NCBI GenBank assembly: GCA_947589505.1
Contig: CANQCF010000001.1
Coordinates: 1 to 64,000 of the forward strand
Length of the DNA: 64,000 nucleotides
From: an uncultured Acetatifactor sp.
GTDB taxonomy: Bacteria; Bacillota; Clostridia; Lachnospirales; Lachnospiraceae
Direction: 5' to 3'
Shown: positions 57,118-64,000 of the stretch, one piece after another
Position numbering within the stretch: position 1 is the stretch's first letter
Layout: the number at the start of each line of letters is the position of its first letter
Notes under the pieces: generated by a model
Told to the model about the DNA's origin: nothing
Databases searched by the model: none
The model's input: the letters and a program-made list of their open reading frames with translations, nothing else
Program-made: the position numbers and the translations under genes

Positions 57118-57900
57118 CTATTGCACGCGGTTCTCCATGCCTTTCAGCGCATCCATGCCGGCCAGGATCAGGTCGTGGGGAAGGAGCTTTGAGCAGATGT
57201 CCAAGGCCTTGATCGGAAGCCCGCACAGGGAACGGCTCTTCTTGTGATAAGCGTCCCGGAGAGCCTGCCGGACGACCCGCTCCGGAGAAACCATGGCATA
57301 TTTTTTGATGGCCAGGGTGCTGCCGTTTTTCTCCGCAATCTCCAGAAAAGGGGTGTCAACAGGCCCGGGGCACACCGCGGTAACGGAGATTCCCCGGCCT
57401 TTCAGCTCCCGGCCCAGCGCTCTGGAAAAGCTCAGGACATAGGATTTGCTGGCCGCGTAAACAGCAAAGTCTGCCTGGGGAAGAAATGCAGCGCTGGAAG
57501 CCATCTGAATCAGGCGTCCGCCCCGGGGCATCCAGGGGATCACGCGGTGGGTCAGGTCGGTGAGAGCCTCACAGTTTAAGCGGATCATGCCGATGGTCTC
57601 TCTGCGGTCGGCCTTCTGAAATTCTCCCATGAGACCGTACCCGGCCGCGTTTACAAACATACAGACCCGTGCCTTCTCCGCGCAAAGCGCTCGTTCCAGC
57701 TGGTCCAGATGGCCTTTTTTCGTCAGGTCTATGGCGAAGATCCGGGTTTTGTGCCTGAGGGAAGCGCTCAGTTCCCGCAGGGCATCCTCCCGCCTCGCCG
57801 CCAGCCAGAATTCGTCGATATGATGAAAATAGGGATCCATCTGCAGGGCAAACTCCCTGCCGATCCCGGAGGATGCCCCGGTAATCAATGCAATATTCAT
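57118..57900 (-). CDS. SDR family oxidoreductase
   Basis: MNIALITGASSGIGREFALQMD, YAASKSYVLSFSRALGRELKGRGISVTAVCPGPVDT. Confidence 0.93.
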   Translation of the reverse strand: MNIALITGASSGIGREFALQMDPYFHHIDEFWLAARREDALRELSASLRHKTRIFAIDLTKKGHLDQLERALCAEKARVCMFVNAAGYGLMGEFQKADRRETIGMIRLNCEALTDLTHRVIPWMPRGGRLIQMASSAAFLPQADFAVYAASKSYVLSFSRALGRELKGRGISVTAVCPGPVDTPFLEIAEKNGSTLAIKKYAMVSPERVVRQALRDAYHKKSRSLCGLPIKALDICSKLLPHDLILAGMDALKGMENRVQ

Positions 57901-58116
57901 AAATTAAATGTCTCTTTCCATTATTAAATTGCGGTGCATTAAAACGTCAATATGCGGTAATCCAGGTTGTCTTCAGTCTGGTAAATACTGAAACCGAAAA
58001 GCACAGTCAAGCTTTAAAATTCCCGGGACTCTATTCCACCCGTCACTAAAATCTTGAGGGTTCTGTCCTGCCCGCGTTCAAAAAACTGAGCCGATATTCC
58101 AACCTTGGAAAAACCT

Positions 58117-59586
58117 CTAAAAGAAATCGTAATAATCCTCTATGTAACCGTCCGCAAAGGCTTTTTTCTCTTCCCGGGAATCCGCAGAGTACTCGTCCTC
58201 CACCGCACAGACGGTCATGCCGGCCGCCCTGCCCGCCATCAGACCCGGCAGGATGTCCTCAAAGACCAGGCAGTCTTCCGGAGCCACTTTAAGCTCCGCG
58301 CAGACCGCCAGATAGATGTCCGGCGCGGGCTTTCCGTTCAGAACTTCGCTGCCCGTCCTGATACAGGAGAACATTTCTTTCAGACGGTGTACCCGCAGGA
58401 TATTCTCCACCAGTTCCCGGGAGTTGCTGGTGGCGATCCCCAGGCGGATGCCCTGTCTCACACAACCCTCCAGGAAATCCGGGATCCCGTTTTTTAAAGG
58501 GACCTCCTTCTCGTACTTTTCCCAGGCCATCCGGTTCCAGGCCTCTTTCATCTGGTCTATGTCCTCCGGGATCTCGTAGTTTTCCTTAAAGTAGAGGGCG
58601 GTCTGATGAAAGCTCATGCCCTCGATCTTTCTCTGCAGCGCCTTGTGATCCTCCAGGGGAATCCCAAATTTTCCAAGATACTCCCTGTCGATGTCCGCCC
58701 AAAGCCACATGGAATCCACCAAGGACCCGTCCAGGTCAAAGATGACCGCTTTTTTCCCGCGGATCAGGTTTTTCTTATCCTGCTCCCTCTCCGCCGAAGC
58801 GCGCAGCCCCTCCAGCTCCTCCGGCGTAAGCGCCCGGTATTCCCCGGGGGCCAGGGAGGAATCTAAATTCAGTGCGCCGAAGCGGATCCTTTTTAAGTAC
58901 AAAACTTCGTTTCCTACAGCATGGAGCATCCGCTTCACCTGATGGAATTTTCCCTCCCGGATCGTCAGGTGGATCCAGAGGCCCTCCTCCCGGAACGACG
59001 GTCCCTCTCCTGCTTCCGGAGAAAGCGTCTTTCGGTTATCCCGAATGTCTCCCTCCCGCTCTTCCGTGCCCGGGCCCTCCCTCAGCACCGTCACGTGGGC
59101 CGGCAGGGTAATGCCGTCCTCTCCCAGATCAATGCCGTTCTCCAGGCGCAGGATGTCTTCCGGACTGAGTTCATGGGCGATCCGTACAAGGTAGGTCTTG
59201 GAGACGTGATGTTTCGGGGAGAGAAGCCGGTGGGCAAGCTCCCCGTCGTTTGTGAGGAAAAGGAACCCCTCCGTATCCTTGTCCAGTCTCCCGGCAGGGG
59301 AGAGATCCCGCCTGTGGTCTGACGGGAGCAGGTCCAGCGCCGTCTTCTCCTCACCATCCCGGGTTGCGGAGAGAACACCCGCGGGCTTGTTCATCATATA
59401 ATACTCATATTTTTGATAGCGAAGGACATTTCCCTGAAAGGCGACCTGATCCTCGTCCTCCCGGATCTGAGTTTCCGGTTTCGTGACGGTTTTCCCGTTC
59501 ACCGTGACAAGCCCCTGGCTCAGCATCTTTTTTACCTGGCTTCGGCTTCCCATATTCATTTCCGTGAGAAATCTGTCCAAACGCAT
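58117..59586 (-). CDS. RsuA-type pseudouridine synthase fused to HAD (beta-PGM-like) hydrolase
   Basis: N-term MRLDRFLTEMNMGSRSQVKKML, SPAGRLDKDTEGFLFLTNDG; C-term KKAVIFDLDGSLVDSMWLW, GIATSNSRELVENIL, VFEDILPGLMAGRAAGM. Confidence 0.93.
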   Translation of the reverse strand: MRLDRFLTEMNMGSRSQVKKMLSQGLVTVNGKTVTKPETQIREDEDQVAFQGNVLRYQKYEYYMMNKPAGVLSATRDGEEKTALDLLPSDHRRDLSPAGRLDKDTEGFLFLTNDGELAHRLLSPKHHVSKTYLVRIAHELSPEDILRLENGIDLGEDGITLPAHVTVLREGPGTEEREGDIRDNRKTLSPEAGEGPSFREEGLWIHLTIREGKFHQVKRMLHAVGNEVLYLKRIRFGALNLDSSLAPGEYRALTPEELEGLRASAEREQDKKNLIRGKKAVIFDLDGSLVDSMWLWADIDREYLGKFGIPLEDHKALQRKIEGMSFHQTALYFKENYEIPEDIDQMKEAWNRMAWEKYEKEVPLKNGIPDFLEGCVRQGIRLGIATSNSRELVENILRVHRLKEMFSCIRTGSEVLNGKPAPDIYLAVCAELKVAPEDCLVFEDILPGLMAGRAAGMTVCAVEDEYSADSREEKKAFADGYIEDYYDFF

Positions 59587-59650
59587 GAATGACTCCGTCC
59601 TATGTGGAATATATTTACTGTGAAAATCTGCCAAACGATCCAGGAAAACC

Positions 59651-60562
59651 ATGTTCTATATCCTTTTGTTTCTCTGTTTTACCGTCGGCATCCTCACCAG
59701 ATCCCAGATCAGTGTGCACTATGCTTCCCTTGGACTGAAACTCTGGTTTGAAAACATGATACCCGCCTTACTGCCCTTTATGATCCTGTCCGGCGTCATG
59801 GTGCGGAAAGGGATGGCCGGAAAATTCGCCTCCATCCTTCATCCCCTGCTGGGAAAGCCTTTGAACGCCTCCAGGGCGGACTGTTATGTGATCTTTGTGG
59901 GATTCCTCTGCGGGTTTCCCATGGGGGCGAAGACGGCGGCGGAACTCTATGCGAGAGGGGAACTGACAAAAAAAGAGGCGCTCTGGCTTCTGGCCTTCTG
60001 CAACAATATCGGCCCGGTCTATTTCTGCAGCTTTGTCATCCCCACGCTGCACATTCAAAAGCCCCTGCCCTGTCTCTGTATCATGTACGGTCTTCCGCTT
60101 CTCTACGGTGCGGTCCTCAGATATACGATCTACCGTGAAGATAAGACCGCCGCTGCGGCCTGCGCGGTACCCCCGGTTTCACCGTCCATTCTGGAAGCGG
60201 TGGAACAGTCTATCTACAGCGCTGTCCAAAGCATGCTGATGCTGGGAGGCTATATGATCCTCTTCTGTCTGATGAATCTTCTGCCCCATATCTTAAAGGG
60301 CGGTCCGATTCCACTTCTTAGTCCCTTTCTGGAGATCACCTCCGGGATCCAGGCTATGGAGGGGAAAATGCCCGTCTACTGCCTTGTCCTTCTGACTTTT
60401 GGAGGATTGTCCTGCCTGGCGCAGACATACAGTTCCCTGAAGGGAACGGACCTCACGGAACACATCGGCGAATATCTGCTGCATAAATTAATGCTGACCG
60501 GCCTCGCCGCTCTCTGTTATCTGGCCTGGTACCTGTTGTCCCCGGGTGGTTCATTTTTATAA
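59651..60562 (+). CDS. YlbJ-like nucleoside recognition/Gate-domain membrane protein
   Basis: LKLWFENMIPALLPFMILSGVMV, GFLCGFPMGAKTAAELYARGELTKKEALWLLAFCNNIGPVYF. Confidence 0.8.
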   Translation: MFYILLFLCFTVGILTRSQISVHYASLGLKLWFENMIPALLPFMILSGVMVRKGMAGKFASILHPLLGKPLNASRADCYVIFVGFLCGFPMGAKTAAELYARGELTKKEALWLLAFCNNIGPVYFCSFVIPTLHIQKPLPCLCIMYGLPLLYGAVLRYTIYREDKTAAAACAVPPVSPSILEAVEQSIYSAVQSMLMLGGYMILFCLMNLLPHILKGGPIPLLSPFLEITSGIQAMEGKMPVYCLVLLTFGGLSCLAQTYSSLKGTDLTEHIGEYLLHKLMLTGLAALCYLAWYLLSPGGSFL

Positions 60563-60605
60563 CAGCACATTACATAAGGCCAGCCGGAACAAGGCGCGGA
60601 ACCGA

Positions 60606-61976
60606 TTACCGCGTCTGTCCGGAATGACCGCCTCCGGAAAAGAGATACAGGATCAGCAGGATCAAAAAGATCAGAAATACCACAGGAATCAGGTATCTAA
60701 GCACAGAGAGCACATCCTCCACAGCGGATGAATTTTCTGACAGCGGGGTGCCCGCCGGTACCAGGTCGGACGTTCCGTCCTGCATTTCAGCATCCTCCGA
60801 AGAGTCCGTACCTCCCACAGCAAGCTCCCCCTGACCCTGGCCGCCGCCTTCTTCCTGACTCTCCGCCCCGCCAAATGCCTGGGTAAAGTGCAGGATATTG
60901 CTTTCTGAAAAAAGATCATAGGCATTGTAAGCCCGCACACAGATGTCCGGGATCACCCCATCCGGAATCTCCAGTTCCAAAAGAAATCCTTCCTCATACA
61001 CTCCCGTCAGGATATCCCCTACCGGCCAGGCCTGCAGTTTAGAAAAATTTTTTCCTCCATCCAGGCTGTAGGTGTAATAGATGAGATTGGAGTCTTTGTC
61101 GGAAGCTTTCACAGAAAGCAGGACTCTTCCCTCCGAATAAAACGCTTCGTCGAGTTCAACGGTACAGGCCTCCGGCGGCGTATCATCATATTTGGCCCTG
61201 GGCACCATTTCTGTCAGCGAGACATCGGGAAGCGTCGCCGGATAATCCGAATAATCCACTCCCAGGGAATCGCTCTTCAGTCCAAAATACTTTGCAACCG
61301 CATGGGCAGCCGAGACGCCGAAGGCGCGCTGATCCTCCTCTGTATCACAGTGCAGGGCGTCCTCCGCCTGATCCACATGACAGTGTTCCACAATCACGGC
61401 TGGAATACCAAGAGCCACAGACTCCCGGATCACCCCATAGTAATCCTTTCCCTTGCTGTCCACCCTCGTTTTAATGCCGCGTAGATGCATTCCAAGATCC
61501 TGAAACTGGCGCATCACAACCGTCGCAAACTGATATCCGTAGGCGTGATATTCCGGTTCCAGGGAGATCCAGACTTCAGAGCCGAACGAAGCATGGCTTT
61601 CTGACGCATTGTAATGAATGCTGACCAGAAGATCCGCGTCCTTTTCCTCCGCAAACTCCGCCCTTTCTTTTAAGGTGAGATCTTGATCTTCCGTCCGGGT
61701 GAGATACACCTCAACCCCTTCAAAGCGGCTGAGTTCGTCATACATGGCAAGCGCCGTGGTCATGGTCAGATCTTTTTCCATATAGGCGGCGTTCTGTGTG
61801 GTCCCAAGATTTTCCCCGCCGTGTCCGGGATCGATCACAACGACCACCTTATCCCCCGGATCCTGGGCTCTCCCGGCGGCGTGCACCGGAACCGAAGTCA
61901 TGAAGAGAAGGGGCAGAAGAACTAATGTCATAAAAATACAGGATTTCTTTACAGGCGCTGCGTGCAAAGTCCACAT
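60606..61976 (-). CDS. N-acetylmuramoyl-L-alanine amidase with C-terminal TM anchor
   Basis: VVVIDPGHGGENLGT, DADLLVSIHYNAS, AVIVEHCHVDQAED; C-terminal VVFLIFLILLILYLF. Confidence 0.85.
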   Translation of the reverse strand: MWTLHAAPVKKSCIFMTLVLLPLLFMTSVPVHAAGRAQDPGDKVVVVIDPGHGGENLGTTQNAAYMEKDLTMTTALAMYDELSRFEGVEVYLTRTEDQDLTLKERAEFAEEKDADLLVSIHYNASESHASFGSEVWISLEPEYHAYGYQFATVVMRQFQDLGMHLRGIKTRVDSKGKDYYGVIRESVALGIPAVIVEHCHVDQAEDALHCDTEEDQRAFGVSAAHAVAKYFGLKSDSLGVDYSDYPATLPDVSLTEMVPRAKYDDTPPEACTVELDEAFYSEGRVLLSVKASDKDSNLIYYTYSLDGGKNFSKLQAWPVGDILTGVYEEGFLLELEIPDGVIPDICVRAYNAYDLFSESNILHFTQAFGGAESQEEGGGQGQGELAVGGTDSSEDAEMQDGTSDLVPAGTPLSENSSAVEDVLSVLRYLIPVVFLIFLILLILYLFSGGGHSGQTR

Positions 61977-62087
61977 AACAAAATCACTCCTTAAAGATTG
62001 GATAATTACAGATAAACCAGCTTTCTGGCAGAAAACTGGTTTCATAAAAGTATCTTATCTATCTTCTCATGTGTAATCATGTCTTTT

Positions 62088-62750
62088 TCAGGCGTCCTCT
62101 TCCGCAGGGATCTCCTCTATTTCCGAAAGAGACTGCTCCTCCGGATGAAGCTGCTGAATATTGCCCTCTATCAGCCTGTGGTATTCATCCAGGGAAGAAT
62201 ACAGTTTCTGATAACTTTCCTCGCTGGCCTGCATACATCTGTTGAAATTGCCCACAAAACTCTCCTGGGCGGAGCCGATGATCTTGTTCAGATGCGTCAG
62301 GACTTCTTCCATATATTGATTGGCGGCGTCCTTCAAGGCATTCGCCTCCATAGTAGCGTTGTCTATGATCCCCTGGGCCTTGTTCATCGCCATATTGACA
62401 AATTCATCCGCACGAGCCTGGGCACGCTGCATGATCTCATGCTCGCTGATCATCTGGTTATGTTCCGTAGTGGCCTGATCCAGCAGATCCTTCGCCTGCT
62501 GTTCCGCCTCTGCCTTCATATTTTCTGCACGAGATAATGCATTCGCAAGAATCGCATCCTTCTGGGCGATGACTTTCTGGTACTGCTTTACCTCTTCCGG
62601 CACTCCGCGGCGCAGGGTTTGCATATATGTGTCCATATCCTCTTTGTTGACGATTATTTCCGTGCTGGAAAAAGCCCTGAACTTGCAGCCGCTGAGATAA
62701 TTCTCAATCTCATCAATGATCTGCTCCATTTTCTTTATGCTGTTGCTCAT
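62088..62750 (-). CDS. Coiled-coil protein, DivIVA/V-ATPase subunit H-like
   Basis: KKMEQIIDEIENYLSGCK, AENMKAEAEQQAKDLLDQATTEHNQMISEHEIMQRAQARADEFVN. Confidence 0.65.
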   Translation of the reverse strand: MSNSIKKMEQIIDEIENYLSGCKFRAFSSTEIIVNKEDMDTYMQTLRRGVPEEVKQYQKVIAQKDAILANALSRAENMKAEAEQQAKDLLDQATTEHNQMISEHEIMQRAQARADEFVNMAMNKAQGIIDNATMEANALKDAANQYMEEVLTHLNKIIGSAQESFVGNFNRCMQASEESYQKLYSSLDEYHRLIEGNIQQLHPEEQSLSEIEEIPAEEDA

Positions 62751-62756
62751 TTGTCC

Positions 62757-63245
62757 TTACGCCTTTCTATGATATTTTTCGTATATTAACTTCGCGACAA
62801 AATCCGGAACGCAGGGACTCACGTCTCCGCCGAAGTAGGCAATCTCCTTCACGCCGGAAGAACTCAGATAAGCATACTCCAGGCTGGTCGTGAGGAACAC
62901 GGTATCCAGCGCCTCGTTTGACAGCTGACGATTCGTCTGGGCAAGCTGCAGTTCATATTCAAAATCCGTAACCGCCCGCAGGCCTCTTACCGCCACATGA
63001 ATATCCCGGCTGGCGGCATAGTTGATGAGAAGCCCGCTGAAACTGTCCACCTGCACATTCGGAAGGTCCTTCACAGCCTCTTTTATAATATTAACACGTT
63101 CTTCCACAGAAAACAACGGAGATTTTTCTTTGTTGTTCAGAACGCTCACGATGAGCTCATCAAACATCTTTGACGCTCTTTTGATCACATCCAGGTGCCC
63201 CAGGGTCATGGGGTCAAAGCTTCCCGGATACACAGCTCTCTTCAT
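62757..63245 (-). CDS. coaD: Phosphopantetheine adenylyltransferase
   Basis: [48 protein letters not shown]. Confidence 0.97.
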   Translation of the reverse strand: MKRAVYPGSFDPMTLGHLDVIKRASKMFDELIVSVLNNKEKSPLFSVEERVNIIKEAVKDLPNVQVDSFSGLLINYAASRDIHVAVRGLRAVTDFEYELQLAQTNRQLSNEALDTVFLTTSLEYAYLSSSGVKEIAYFGGDVSPCVPDFVAKLIYEKYHRKA

Positions 63246-63799
63246 AACTTTCCCTCCCTGCATAAAAACACGTGCTTGTTTGTCTTGTATTTTTTCTCTC
63301 TCCGGACGGAATAGCCAAGTTCCTTCACGTAAGAAAAGTCGGCGTCCAGCTTTTCCTCCACGATGATCAGCGTCTCGGAATCGATATAAGGCATTTCCCG
63401 GAGCGCCTCCAGCACTCTGCGGTCCTGTCCCTCGCCGTAAGGGGGATCCAGAAACACAATATCCGCATGGTTCTCCCGGATAAAAGACAGCCCGGCCACG
63501 GCGTCCTGCTTTAGAACGACCGCCTTTTCCGTAAATTTCGTAAATTCAATGTTCCGCTGGATGCAGGATACCGCCGCCGGAGCGTTCTCTATAAAATACG
63601 CTTTCCGGGCGCCGCGGCTCAGGGCCTCGATGCCGATGCCGCCGCTCCCGGAGAACAAATCTAAAAATACGCTCCCGGGGACGTCGTTCTGCAGGATATT
63701 AAACAGCGTTTCCTTGATCCTGTCCGTTGTAGGCCTGGTGTCCATCCCTTCAGGCGTCTTCAGGGGCAGGCTCCTGGCAGTGCCGGCGATTACTCTCAT
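63242..63799 (-). CDS. rsmD: 16S rRNA (guanine(966)-N(2))-methyltransferase RsmD
   Basis: [64 protein letters not shown]. Confidence 0.96.
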   Translation of the reverse strand: MRVIAGTARSLPLKTPEGMDTRPTTDRIKETLFNILQNDVPGSVFLDLFSGSGGIGIEALSRGARKAYFIENAPAAVSCIQRNIEFTKFTEKAVVLKQDAVAGLSFIRENHADIVFLDPPYGEGQDRRVLEALREMPYIDSETLIIVEEKLDADFSYVKELGYSVRREKKYKTNKHVFLCREGKL

Positions 63800-63839
63800 A
63801 CGCACCAATTTCCTTTCTATGTACTCAGGATCTATCTAC

Positions 63840-63979
63840 CTGAATCTTTACACATGGATCCTTATCCCTGTACCTCAGCACATGGGTCATTATCCTTGGA
63901 TTCTTATCCCTGAACCTCAGCACATGGATCCATATCCCTGGATTTTTATCCCTGGACCTTTACACCTGGATCTTTGTTC
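63840..63979. repeat. Strict 14-bp tandem minisatellite
   Basis: Ten consecutive 14-mers in register, e.g. ATGGATCCTTATCC, CTGTACCTCAGCAC, ATGGGTCATTATCC, TTGGATTCTTATCC, CTGAACCTCAGCAC, ATGGATCCATATCC, CTGGATTTTTATCC. Confidence 0.92.
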
Positions 63980-64000
63980 TGGAATCCTTATTCCGAGGCC

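Noticed and set aside
63840-63979. CRISPR array
   Set aside because: Units are contiguous 14-mers without unique spacers, and no cas genes are present.

Overview
This 64 kb window looks like chromosomal DNA from a Lachnospiraceae-type Clostridium. Most of it is housekeeping. From 1 to 25 kb on the + strand: mutL 3' end, miaA, radC, mreBCD, PBP2, minCDE, rodA, mgsA, dacA, yggS, sepF, aroB, lspA, rluD, rplU-prp-rpmA, obgE, yhbY, yqeK, rsfS. Then come lexA with a divergent LysM (YneA-like) gene, a tyrosine recombinase, a TtcA-like gene and an AI-2E transporter. A short AT-rich accessory patch (30.8-32.2 kb) carries an argS 3' fragment. An accessory region at 32.3-38.8 kb encodes two SPFH proteins, zinc-ribbon proteins and a lipoprotein/BlaI/M56 operon. 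From 39 to 64 kb, mostly on the - strand: dtd, RNase G, a radical-SAM pair, a MoxR/DUF58 cluster, hisZGDB-IE, recU, pseudouridine synthases, an amidase, coaD and rsmD. The most interesting non-coding signal is a repeat family, with copies at 9113-9471 and 21000-21156, bounded by CAGTTCAGCC/GGCTGAACTG. The two copies differ in sequence, but their helices are preserved by paired compensatory changes. One copy has a tandemly triplicated module; the other supplies the C-terminus and stop codon of a kinase gene. Other signals are three LexA boxes, two promoter-overlapping dyads (BlaI-type and upstream of his), several short minisatellites including a strict 14-bp array at the right edge, a missing nadD in its usual neighbourhood, and some unusual fusions. 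All family names come from reading the protein sequences; no database search was run.
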